From: Paracoccus sp. (in: a-proteobacteria)
GTDB taxonomy: Bacteria; Pseudomonadota; Alphaproteobacteria; Rhodobacterales; Rhodobacteraceae
Assembly: GCA_018056045.1 (NCBI GenBank)
Contig: JAGPGI010000017.1
Span: forward strand, 1-15,633
Length of the DNA: 15,633 nucleotides
Direction: 5' to 3'
Under the pieces are notes generated by a model. It did not search any database. It saw only the letters and a list, made by a program, of their open reading frames with translations, and was not told the origin of the DNA. Shown piece by piece: positions 7,655 through 14,034 of the stretch. The number at the start of each line of letters is the position of its first letter. The stretch's first letter is position 1. The position numbers and the translations under genes are program-made.

Positions 7655-8023
7655 ATGAAAGCCCTGTCCGCCGCCGCTCTTGCCGCCGCCCTTTTCGCCG
7701 CCGCCCTGCCCGTTTCGGCAGGCATGAATCAAACCGCGCTGACGCTGTCCGCGCCGAAGGCGGGCGCCACGCTGGCCTCTGGGCCGGTCGACATGTCGGT
7801 CTATTACCTGCGCACGGACGGCACCGGCCTTGATGTGGTCGCGACCTATGTCACCGATGCCGCGCCCGACCAGCCCCGGCAGCTTGTCATGACCCTGGCT
7901 GATGGCGACCGCGTGCAGTTCAGCCTGCCCGGCCAGATGGACATGCTTTACAGCTTTGCCCGTCAAGGCGATGCCGTGACCGTCTCGAGCCAGCCCGTCG
8001 CCCTGTCGCAGACCGGCGCCTGA
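7655..8023 (+). CDS. Small exported protein of unknown function
   Basis: A 122-residue protein with a clear Sec signal peptide: Lys2, then an Ala/Leu-rich core, with cleavage expected after the SA at 21-22. The start is firm, with GGAGGGAG ending six bases before the ATG. The mature part is about 100 residues, mostly alternating polar and hydrophobic and likely beta-rich (VDMSVYYLR, LDVVATYVTD, RQLVMTLADGDRVQFSLPG). It has no cysteine and no lipobox, so it should be soluble in the periplasm. I do not recognise a family with confidence; the pattern suggests a small beta-sandwich. It has its own terminators on both sides, so it is probably a single-gene unit. The neighbouring lysozyme inhibitor and lipoprotein are also exported, but nothing in the sequence ties their functions together. 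Confidence 0.82.
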   Translation: MKALSAAALAAALFAAALPVSAGMNQTALTLSAPKAGATLASGPVDMSVYYLRTDGTGLDVVATYVTDAAPDQPRQLVMTLADGDRVQFSLPGQMDMLYSFARQGDAVTVSSQPVALSQTGA

Positions 8024-8031
8024 TACTGAAA

Positions 8032-8069
8032 GCGGCCGGGGGCGGTTTAGACGCCCCCGGCCGCAACCT
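8032..8069. terminator. Bidirectional terminator between convergent genes
   Basis: GCGGCCGGGGGCG (8032-8044) and CGCCCCCGGCCGC (8052-8064) form a perfect 13-bp stem with a 7-base loop (GTTTAGA). On the plus strand AACCTTTT follows; on the minus strand TTTCAG follows. It sits between the small exported protein and the ABC permease and can serve both. Confidence 0.82.
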
Positions 8070-8082
8070 TTTCTGCGCGGCC

Positions 8083-8844
8083 TTATTCCCGCAGCCGCCA
8101 GCCGGTCAGGAAGATCCAGCGGATCGCGACCATGCAGGCAACGATCATCAGTCCGACCGCGAACAGCGACAGCCCCACCGGCACGTCAGCCAGATCGAAA
8201 AATGCCCAGCGAAAGCCGGAAATCAGGTAAAGAACCGGGTTCAGCTTGGCCACGCCCTCCCAGAAAGGGGGCAGCATGTTGGCCGAGTAAAACGCTCCGC
8301 CCAGAAACACCAAGGGCGTGATCACCATCATCGGCACGATCTGCAACTGCTCGAAATTCTTGGCCCAGAGCCCGATGATGAAGCCCAGCAGCGAAAACGC
8401 CGTCGCGGTCAGGGTCAGGAAGGCCAGCATCCAGAACGGATGCGCGATATGGACGCCGTTGAACCAGAAGCTGGTCAGCAGGATCACGATGGCGATCAGC
8501 ACCGCCTTGCCCGCCGCTGCGCCGACAAAGCCCAGCGTGACCTCGATCCAGCCGGTGGGCGCGACCAGATATTCATAGATCGTGCCCGAGAATTTCGGGA
8601 AATAGATGCCGAAACTGGCATTGCTGACCGATTGCTGCAGCACGGTCAGCATCATCAGCCCCGGCACGATAAAGGCGCCATAGGGCACACCCTCGACCGA
8701 CTGGATGCGGCCGCCGATGGCCGCGCCAAAGACCACGAAATACAGCACCGTGCTGAGCACGGGCGAGGCAAGCGATTGCCAGACGGTGCGGAAGAACCGC
8801 GCCATTTCATGGCCGAATATCGCGCGAACGGAACGCCAGTTCAT
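8083..8844 (-). CDS. ABC-2 type transporter permease
   Basis: Inner-membrane permease of an ABC-2 exporter, 253 residues, of the YadH/DrrB-like type. A cytosolic N-terminus ([20 protein letters not shown]) is followed by about six hydrophobic segments. The ABC-2 hallmark lies in the later part: [30 protein letters not shown], split here as the FLGGAFYS turn and the [12 protein letters not shown] segment. Such systems export drugs, polysaccharides or lipids; the cargo here is unknown. Its ATG overlaps the TGA of the ATPase gene (ATGA, 8841-8844), so the two are translationally coupled and almost certainly form one transporter of two permease and two ATPase subunits. The gene ends in front of the bidirectional hairpin at 8032-8064. 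YadH is the nearest E. coli comparison I can recall. Confidence 0.93.
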   Translation of the reverse strand: MNWRSVRAIFGHEMARFFRTVWQSLASPVLSTVLYFVVFGAAIGGRIQSVEGVPYGAFIVPGLMMLTVLQQSVSNASFGIYFPKFSGTIYEYLVAPTGWIEVTLGFVGAAAGKAVLIAIVILLTSFWFNGVHIAHPFWMLAFLTLTATAFSLLGFIIGLWAKNFEQLQIVPMMVITPLVFLGGAFYSANMLPPFWEGVAKLNPVLYLISGFRWAFFDLADVPVGLSLFAVGLMIVACMVAIRWIFLTGWRLRE

Positions 8845-9770
8845 GCTTTCGGCTCCTCGACCAGGGAAATGAAGATTTCTTCTAGGCTGCTCTGCTTGGT
8901 CGAGACATCGCGCACGGCGATGCCCTGATCGGCCAGATCGGCCAGCAGGCGGGCGATGCCGGTGCGCTCGGCCCGCGTGTCATAGTCATAGCCCAGTGCA
9001 TTGCCGCTGGGCGACAGCTCCAACCCCCGGCCCTGCAGCGCGGGCGGCAGCGCGATCAGCGGCTGGTCCAGCAGGATGGTCAGATGCTTCTTGCCGAATT
9101 CGCCCATCAGTTCGGCCTTGGGCTGGCACAGCAAAAGCTGGCCGCGATTGATGACGCCGATGCGGTCGGCCATGTCCTCGGCCTCTTCCAGATAATGCGT
9201 GGTCAGGATGATGGTGACACCCTGCGCGCTGAGATCGCGCACCACCGCCCACATCTCGCGGCGCAGCGCCACGTCGACGCCCGCCGTGGGTTCGTCCAGA
9301 AACAGCACCTTGGGCCGGTGCGACAGCGCCTTCGCGATCAAGACCCGGCGCTTCATGCCGCCCGACAGCTCGCGCGTGCGGGCATCGCGCTTGTCCCACA
9401 GCGCCAGACTGCGCAGCAGTTGTTCGACATAGGCCTCGTCCGGGGGCTCGCCATAAAGGCCGCGGGTAAAGCGCACGCAGTCGATGACCTTCTCGAACGG
9501 CTCCAGCAGGATTTCCTGCGGCACCAGCCCGATCAGCTTGCGCGCCCCGCGCCAGTCGGTGCGGATGTCATGCCCGCCCACGCGCACGGTGCCGCCCGTC
9601 GGCACCACAAGCCCGCAGATGATCGAGATCATCGTGGTCTTGCCGGCGCCGTTCGGCCCCAGCAGCGCGAGAATCTCGCCCTCGTTGATCTGCAACGAGA
9701 CGTCGTTCAGCGCCACGGTGCCGCTGTCATAACGTTTCGAAAGGTGGTCGATATCGATGATCGGACGCAT
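8841..9770 (-). CDS. ABC transporter ATP-binding protein (partner of the ABC-2 permease)
   Basis: Cytosolic ATPase of the exporter encoded with the next gene, 309 residues, of the YadG/DrrA-like type. Walker A is GPNGAGKTT at 38-46, the Q-loop glutamine is Gln85 (LVPQE), the signature is LSGGMKRR from 135, Walker B is VLFLDEP at 155-161 followed by TAGVD, and the switch histidine is His192 ([11 protein letters not shown]). The C-terminal 100 residues form the extra domain typical of this group. The ATG at 9770 ([14 protein letters not shown]) has AAGGAGG four bases upstream, so this start is firm even though the frame is open a little further. It follows the PPOX gene after 35 bases and overlaps the permease by four bases. 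I see no separate promoter in the 35-base gap, only a GGCGCC-GGCGCC palindrome, so it probably reads from the promoter upstream of the PPOX gene. Confidence 0.95.
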   Translation of the reverse strand: MRPIIDIDHLSKRYDSGTVALNDVSLQINEGEILALLGPNGAGKTTMISIICGLVVPTGGTVRVGGHDIRTDWRGARKLIGLVPQEILLEPFEKVIDCVRFTRGLYGEPPDEAYVEQLLRSLALWDKRDARTRELSGGMKRRVLIAKALSHRPKVLFLDEPTAGVDVALRREMWAVVRDLSAQGVTIILTTHYLEEAEDMADRIGVINRGQLLLCQPKAELMGEFGKKHLTILLDQPLIALPPALQGRGLELSPSGNALGYDYDTRAERTGIARLLADLADQGIAVRDVSTKQSSLEEIFISLVEEPKA

Positions 9771-9794
9771 GCGCCCTCCTTGGGTCAGGCCATT

Positions 9795-9806
9795 GGCGCC
9801 GGCGCC
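9795..9806. repeat. 12-base palindrome between the PPOX and ABC genes
   Basis: GGCGCCGGCGCC is a perfect palindrome whose last base overlaps the PPOX stop codon. In DNA of this GC content it may be chance. It could fold as a small stem in the mRNA just upstream of the ATPase ribosome site. Confidence 0.3.
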
Positions 9807-10408
9807 TACCACATGCTGCGGGCGGCGCGTTCGGGCCATTCGGCGTCATAGATCTTGCCGCCAACCTCGCCCGAGGTCAGCGCGGACAGGATGTCGCCCG
9901 GCGTGGGCAGATCGGACGCATCATCGCCACCGTCCCACAATCCGGCGCGTTTCACCGCCCGGGCGCATTGGAAGTAAGCCTCGGTCACGCGCAGGACAAT
10001 GACCGCGCGCGGAAGTTTTTCGCCGCGCGCGAAACTGGCGCGCAGATCCACATCGTCGGTCAGCCGTGCCATGCCACGCAGGCGCAGAACCGTCGCCGAA
10101 CCCCGGATCATGAACATCAGGCTGGCACGGCCATCGGCGACGATATTGGTGATCGAATCGATGCGGTTGTTGCCGTGCCAGTCGGGCAGCGCGACATGCC
10201 CGGGGTCCAGAAGCCGCGCCACCGGACCGTCATCGCCACGCGGGCTGGCATCAACGCCGCGCGGGCCGCAGGTTGCCAGCACGCAAAAGCGCGAGGCTGC
10301 AATCAGCCTTGCATATTCGGCGGTGACCTGCCCCGCCACCTTGCGCAAAGCGGCTGGCGCAGGCGTGCCATAGATCGCCGAAAGCTCATCCTTGCTTAGC
10401 CAATGCAT
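9806..10408 (-). CDS. Pyridoxamine 5'-phosphate oxidase-fold flavoprotein (MSMEG_1061-like)
   Basis: Predicted FMN-binding split-barrel protein of the PPOX superfamily, 200 residues, cytosolic. Family traits visible are SRFCVLATCGPRGVDASPRGD at about 39-59 (first strands and FMN contact), the LPDWHGNNRIDSITNI segment at about 74-89, which I associate with the MSMEG_1061 subgroup, and LMFMIRG at 97-103. The physiological substrate is unknown; related proteins reduce quinones or F420/FMN-linked compounds, or act as general redox enzymes. The start is the ATG at 10408 (MHWLSKDEL) with AGGGA upstream; a longer reading to 10531 would run into the plsC end and lacks family resemblance. It has a good promoter at 10462-10490 and is probably the first gene of a three-gene unit with the ABC exporter. 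The reason for that pairing is not evident. Confidence 0.87.
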   Translation of the reverse strand: MHWLSKDELSAIYGTPAPAALRKVAGQVTAEYARLIAASRFCVLATCGPRGVDASPRGDDGPVARLLDPGHVALPDWHGNNRIDSITNIVADGRASLMFMIRGSATVLRLRGMARLTDDVDLRASFARGEKLPRAVIVLRVTEAYFQCARAVKRAGLWDGGDDASDLPTPGDILSALTSGEVGGKIYDAEWPERAARSMW

Positions 10409-10461
10409 GCGCGTTCCCTGTCCCTTTCCCTGCCGGCGGCAGCTTTGACGAAGCGGCAGGA

Positions 10462-10490
10462 ATTGTCCAGCAACGGCATGGGTTTGACAA
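10462..10490 (-). promoter_or_regulatory. Sigma-70-type promoter before the PPOX gene
   Basis: On the minus strand TTGTCA (10490-10485, five of six to consensus), a 17-base spacer and GACAAT (10467-10462, four of six). The predicted start is about 45-50 bases before the PPOX ATG at 10408. No equally good pair was seen in the next gap, so it likely serves PPOX and the ABC genes. Confidence 0.45.
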
Positions 10491-10517
10491 AAGCGCCGTG
10501 ACGCCAGCCTGACGGGG

Positions 10518-11129
10518 TCAGGATTTCGCATCCGGCAGAACCGGCTGGCCGCCCGCCTCGGCGTAAAGCCGCAGGCTGGCGGGTTCGATCTGCTGGAACA
10601 GGGTCTCCATGACCGCGCCGGCGCGTTCGCCCGCAGGCAGGACCGGCAGGAATTCGATCACCGCCGTGCCACCCCGGATCGGAAAGCCGCGCTTGGGCCA
10701 GAACATGCCGCAATTGACCGCCACCGGCACGATGGGCAGCCCGGTCGCGCGCTGGATCGAGCCGACCCCGTGCTTATAGGGCAGGCTGGTGCCGGGTTTA
10801 GTGCGGGTGCCCTCGGGGTAGAAGACCAGCTGGCCAAGGCCATCGGGGCTGGCCATGGCGCCCTCGACCTCGGCGATGATCTGTTTCAGCGCGTCCTTGC
10901 CCTTGGCGCGGTCGATGGGAATGCAGCCGACCTTGCGCGCGAACCAGCCCATGATCGGCACGTTCAGGACCGCGCGTTTCATCACGAAGGCGCGGCGCGG
11001 GCAGGCATGCGCCAGCGCCAGAATGTCCAGAAAGCTCTGGTGCTTGGCGGCGATCAGGCAGTCGCCTGCCGGGGGCGTGCCCCGCACCTCGACCCGCAAC
11101 CCAAGGATCACCCGCGCCGCCCCCATCAT
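10518..11129 (-). CDS. plsC: 1-acyl-sn-glycerol-3-phosphate acyltransferase (PlsC), part after an in-frame stop
   Basis: PlsC makes phosphatidic acid from lysophosphatidic acid at the inner face of the membrane. This 203-residue frame carries the whole catalytic domain: the HX4D motif His30-QSFL-Asp35, GWFARKVGCIPIDR at 61-74, FYPEGTR at 103-109 and PIVPVAV at 132-138. However, usual members are about 240-265 residues and start with a membrane helix. That helix is encoded in the same frame directly upstream (11130-11306), cut off by a TAG at 11130-11132. ATG ATG follows the TAG at once. There is no Shine-Dalgarno before them, so expression would need re-initiation after the stop, readthrough, or a sequencing correction. 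The catalytic residues appear intact. Whether this is a functional shortened enzyme or a pseudogene cannot be decided from the sequence. It lies after ftsX. Confidence 0.85.
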   Translation of the reverse strand: MMGAARVILGLRVEVRGTPPAGDCLIAAKHQSFLDILALAHACPRRAFVMKRAVLNVPIMGWFARKVGCIPIDRAKGKDALKQIIAEVEGAMASPDGLGQLVFYPEGTRTKPGTSLPYKHGVGSIQRATGLPIVPVAVNCGMFWPKRGFPIRGGTAVIEFLPVLPAGERAGAVMETLFQQIEPASLRLYAEAGGQPVLPDAKS

Positions 11130-11306
11130 CTAGCCCAGCCAGACGGTCGCCACGCGATTGGCCGAGGCGCGGCCGCGCAGACCCTGCGGCAGGCCCCAAA
11201 GCCCCAGAACGATGGTCGCCCCAGCGATATAGAGGTAATAGAGCACCGTCCGGACCCAATCCAGGACCGAGGGCGGACGCGGGCGGTAATCCTTTGTCAG
11301 ATTCAT
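11130..11306 (-). pseudogene. plsC: N-terminal membrane-anchor part of plsC, ended by in-frame TAG at codon 59
   Basis: The ATG at 11306 overlaps the ftsX stop by one base (TGATG), a typical coupled start. It encodes 58 residues: a polar head MNLTKDYRPRPPSVLDWVR, a membrane helix (LYYLYIAGATIVLGLWGL), and LRGRASANRVATVWLG, then TAG. The next codons continue as PlsC in the same frame (MMGAARVILGLRVEV). In related proteins as I recall them, a tryptophan stands at or near this place (WLGWMM or WLRWMM), so a single G-to-A change from TGG would explain the stop. The two pieces joined give 262 residues, the usual PlsC length. It may be a real nonsense mutation or a base-call error. Confidence 0.8.
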
Positions 11307-12235
11307 CAACGCACCTCGCGCAGCATCCGCAACGCCGCCCAGCGGGTCGCGCCAAAGCCGATGGCGGCGGCGACGACCGGGATCAGCAGCGGCCAAAGCC
11401 AGCCCCAGCCCTGAAAGCCAAGACCGGTCAGAAAGCCCCCCGCCTGATCGACCGAGGGCAGCGCCCAGACCGCCAGCAGGCCCAGTACGGTGCCGCCTGC
11501 GGCCCCTGCGGCGGCGCGGCGGGTAAAGCGGCGCACAAAGGCGGTGGCGATGGTGATGTCGCGCGCCCCGATCAGGCGCAAGACCCGGATCACCTGCCCG
11601 TTTGCGGCCAGCGCCGCCTTGGCGGCCAGCGTGATCATCGCGCCCGCCGTGGTCGCGATCAACAGCAGTGAGAACAGCCCCAAAAGCCGCAGCCGGTTCG
11701 CGGCGCTGACCAGCGGCTGGCGCCAGCGAGTGTGATCGTCCAGCACCGCGCCGGGCGCCTCGCCCTGCAGGCGCAGGAGCAGGGCCTCGGCGTCAAAGCC
11801 CTCGTCAGCCTCGACCACCTCGATCAGGCGCGGGACGGGCAGCGCCTCGACCGGGACATCGGGGCCGAACCATGGCTCAAGCAGCTTTTCGACCTGCTCG
11901 TCGGGCAGGATTTTCGCCTCGGCAATGCCGGGCGTGGTCTTGAGCGCCTCCATCACCGCGGCGGTCTGCTCGTCCAGCTGGTCGGCGGGGGCCGAGACGC
12001 GCACGGTCACGGTCTGCGCCAGTTCCGTCGACCATCGTTCGGCCAGCCGGTCCGTCGCCAGCGCCAAAGCCATCGCGAAGACCGCCAGAAAGGCCATGGC
12101 CCCGGCGGAAAACACCGTCAGTTGCGCGGTAAAGCCAGTGGGCGGCACCACGCGGTCGGTCCCCGCCGGATCGGGCCGGATCAGTCCGCGCCACAGCGCC
12201 GCGAAGTCGAGCGATTTCAGGCCAGCCTTTTTCAC
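11306..12235 (-). CDS. ftsX: FtsX, cell-division ABC permease-like protein
   Basis: Inner-membrane partner of FtsE. FtsEX couples ATP hydrolysis at the septum to peptidoglycan hydrolase activation and divisome assembly. The 309 residues have a cytosolic N-terminus, a first membrane helix at about 38-60, an extracytoplasmic domain of about 130 residues (ELAQTVTVRVSAP to RWRQPLV), and three further helices near the C-terminus (LLGLFSLLLIATTAGAMITLA, a Gly/Ala-rich one, and WPLLIPVVAAAIGFGA). This four-helix FtsX layout and the IGARDITIATAFVRRF segment between helices 2 and 3 fit the family. The start codon is GTG at 12235, overlapping the ftsE TGA (GTGA); its stop overlaps the plsC ATG (TGATG). 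Partners such as EnvC/AmiB-type factors are not in the window. Confidence 0.92.
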   Translation of the reverse strand: MKKAGLKSLDFAALWRGLIRPDPAGTDRVVPPTGFTAQLTVFSAGAMAFLAVFAMALALATDRLAERWSTELAQTVTVRVSAPADQLDEQTAAVMEALKTTPGIAEAKILPDEQVEKLLEPWFGPDVPVEALPVPRLIEVVEADEGFDAEALLLRLQGEAPGAVLDDHTRWRQPLVSAANRLRLLGLFSLLLIATTAGAMITLAAKAALAANGQVIRVLRLIGARDITIATAFVRRFTRRAAAGAAGGTVLGLLAVWALPSVDQAGGFLTGLGFQGWGWLWPLLIPVVAAAIGFGATRWAALRMLREVR

Positions 12236-12906
12236 AGATCCGCTCCCGCCAGTTGCAGCCGCTTGCCGGCGATGCGCAGCACCCGCGCCTGCACCTGCTG
12301 CTTGGCGGCGCGGATCAGGTTCAAATCGTGGGTGGCGATCACCACCGCCTTGCCGGAGCGGTTCAGCTCGATCAGCAATTGCAGCAGGCGCATGGACATG
12401 TCCCAGTCCAGATTGCCCGTCGGCTCATCGGCAAGGATCAGGTCGGGCGACATGATGACGGCGCGGGCCAGCGCGGCGCGCTGCCGCTCGCCCCCCGACA
12501 GCTCGGGCGGCATGGCGCGGGCGTGGTTCGACAGCTGCACCCAGGCCAGCAGGTCGCCCAAGGCCGCCATGTCGATCGCCGCACCCGAGACCATCAAGGG
12601 CAGGGCAAGGTTCTCGGCCACCGGCAGATGGTCCAGGAATTGCGTATCCTGATGAACCACGCCGACGCGGCGGCGCAGGCCGGCGATGCCGTCGCGCGTC
12701 AGCCCGGTCACGTCCTGCCCAAAGGCCGTCATTCGCCCCGAAGTCGGCAACAGCTCGGCATAGCACAGGCGCAGAAAGGTGGTCTTGCCCGCCCCCGAGG
12801 GCCCGGTCAGAAAGTGAAAGGACCCCGGCTGCAGGCTGAGCGTCATATCGGCCAGCAGCGGGTCGCCGCCACTATAGCCGAAGGACAGGTTCTGCATCTC
12901 GATCAC
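12232..12906 (-). CDS. ftsE: FtsE, cell-division ATP-binding protein
   Basis: Cytosolic ATPase of the FtsEX complex at the division septum, 224 residues (family about 220). Walker A is GPSGAGKTT at 35-43, the Q-loop is VVHQD near 83-87, the signature is LSGGERQR at 136-143, Walker B is LILADEPTGNLD from 156, and the switch histidine is His193 in ATHD. The opening MIEMQNLSFGY and the LRRRVGVVHQD segment are typical of FtsE rather than LolD, and the adjoining ftsX confirms it. The start is GTG at 12906: AAGGAG lies seven bases upstream on the minus strand. The internal ATG at 12897 is too close to this site to be preferred. A frame opening further upstream is not FtsE-like. First gene of a unit with ftsX and plsC, divergent from the zinc-ribbon gene across 126 bases. 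Confidence 0.95.
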   Translation of the reverse strand: MIEMQNLSFGYSGGDPLLADMTLSLQPGSFHFLTGPSGAGKTTFLRLCYAELLPTSGRMTAFGQDVTGLTRDGIAGLRRRVGVVHQDTQFLDHLPVAENLALPLMVSGAAIDMAALGDLLAWVQLSNHARAMPPELSGGERQRAALARAVIMSPDLILADEPTGNLDWDMSMRLLQLLIELNRSGKAVVIATHDLNLIRAAKQQVQARVLRIAGKRLQLAGADL

Positions 12907-12933
12907 GGGTTCACTCCTTGCACTGCGGCCTGC

Positions 12934-12962
12934 TTGGCGTGCGGTTCCGGGCTTGATAGAAC
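12934..12962 (+). promoter_or_regulatory. Possible promoter for the zinc-ribbon gene
   Basis: TTGGCG (12934-12939), a 17-base spacer and TAGAAC (12957-12962) each match four of six consensus bases, about 70 bases before the ATG at 13033. The 126-base gap is shared with ftsE, whose promoter I cannot place. Confidence 0.3.
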
Positions 12963-13032
12963 AGTCCTGCGGCGAATGCGAGACGCCCGCGCGACCGAAA
13001 CCGTCCGTATCGAAAAGGTGAGAGATCTGTCC

Positions 13033-14034
13033 ATGCGTCTGACCTGCCCCCGCTGCGGCGCCCAATACGAGATCGCGGCTGCGGCCATCCCGGCGGCCGG
13101 GCGCGAGGTCGAATGCTCGGCCTGCAGCCATGTCTGGTTCCAGACCGGCCAATCCGCAGGCGGCGGATCAGATGCCGCCCCCTATGATCCGCAGGCCCGC
13201 CCCGCCCTGAACCGACCGCTGAACGATTCGATCCTGGCGATCCTGCGCGAGGAAACCGCGCGCGAATTGCAGGCCCGCCAGACCGAGGCCGACAAGCCCG
13301 CCCCGGCCACCGATCAAAATATCGCGAACACATTGCTGGAACCCTCAGCAGTGGCTGACGCGGCCGCGCAAACGCCGTCCGACATCGCCGCAGCGCCGGC
13401 CGATATCCCATCCGTCGAGCCCACCATTGAATCACCGGCAATGGCAGATGCCGACTGGCCAGCCACCACGCTGACCGTCGCGCCCACAGAACCCGAACCG
13501 GTCGCGCCAGCGATCGCTGCGCCAGAGCCGGCACCTGTCGAACTCGCTCTCGAGCCGGACGCGGAACCCGCCAGAGCGATGGATCAGGCCGAGCCTGCCC
13601 CTCTCGAATTCGAGCCCCCCGCACCGGCCCCCGAAGAACCCGCGCCCAAAGACGACAGGCGCCCCGAGCCGGTGGTCGCCGCGCTGCCCGACGCGGCCGA
13701 ACTGGCGGCGACACTGACCCGCCCGGGCCCTCCGCCCGCGCTTCCGCCTGCCGGCGCCCGGACGACGCCCGTTCCGACCGGGCCAGCCGCCGCCGATCAC
13801 GCGCAAGAGACGGTGTTGGCAACCACGCCGCTTCCGGTCGTCGCGGCGGCGAAACGCGGCTCGGGCTATGCTTCGGGTTTCGGGCTGGCCGCGATGCTGG
13901 CGCTGGGAATCGTCGCGGTCTACGCGCTGGCGCCGCGCGTCGCCGCCGATGAGGATGGCGGCCTGCTGGCCGAATGGCGGCAGGATATCGACCGTGGCCG
14001 GCTATGGCTGCACGACCGCATCATCGGCGAATAA
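13033..14034 (+). CDS. Zinc-ribbon (MJ0042-type), single-pass membrane protein
   Basis: A 333-residue protein of unknown role. An N-terminal zinc ribbon is formed by Cys5-x2-Cys8 and Cys28-x2-Cys31, with the CPRCGAQYEI and CSHVWF surroundings of the MJ0042 finger. A conserved-looking helix follows (NRPLNDSILAILREETARE, about 60-78), then about 180 residues of low-complexity Pro/Ala/Glu sequence, likely disordered. A single membrane helix lies at about 282-300 (FGLAAMLALGIVAVYALAP), ending in a 30-residue tail (WRQDIDRGRLWLHDRII). The ribbon is probably cytosolic. Such proteins recur beside ftsEX in Rhodobacteraceae as I recall, suggesting an envelope or division link, but this is inference. 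The start at 13033 puts the ribbon at the N-terminus; an AGAGA-like site lies upstream. Its TAA is directly adjacent to the stop of the opposite-strand gene. Confidence 0.85.
   Translation: MRLTCPRCGAQYEIAAAAIPAAGREVECSACSHVWFQTGQSAGGGSDAAPYDPQARPALNRPLNDSILAILREETARELQARQTEADKPAPATDQNIANTLLEPSAVADAAAQTPSDIAAAPADIPSVEPTIESPAMADADWPATTLTVAPTEPEPVAPAIAAPEPAPVELALEPDAEPARAMDQAEPAPLEFEPPAPAPEEPAPKDDRRPEPVVAALPDAAELAATLTRPGPPPALPPAGARTTPVPTGPAAADHAQETVLATTPLPVVAAAKRGSGYASGFGLAAMLALGIVAVYALAPRVAADEDGGLLAEWRQDIDRGRLWLHDRIIGE

Noticed and set aside
7532..7966. 144-codon minus-strand frame opposite the small exported protein
   Set aside because: The plus-strand gene has a strong ribosome site and a signal peptide; the minus frame is Gly/Arg-rich with no features.
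9084..9851. 255-codon plus-strand open frame
   Set aside because: Antisense to the ABC ATPase; no recognisable domain or ribosome site.
10409..10531. 41-codon upstream extension of the PPOX gene
   Set aside because: It covers the promoter region and overlaps the plsC end; MHWLSKDEL with an AGGGA site is the better start.
12253..13032. 260-codon upstream extension of the zinc-ribbon frame
   Set aside because: Antisense to ftsE. The zinc ribbon normally lies at the very N-terminus, matching the start at 13033.
12911..13822. 303-codon minus-strand frame opposite the zinc-ribbon gene
   Set aside because: Arg/Pro/Ala-rich shadow of a Pro/Ala/Glu-rich coding region; no start signal or domain.
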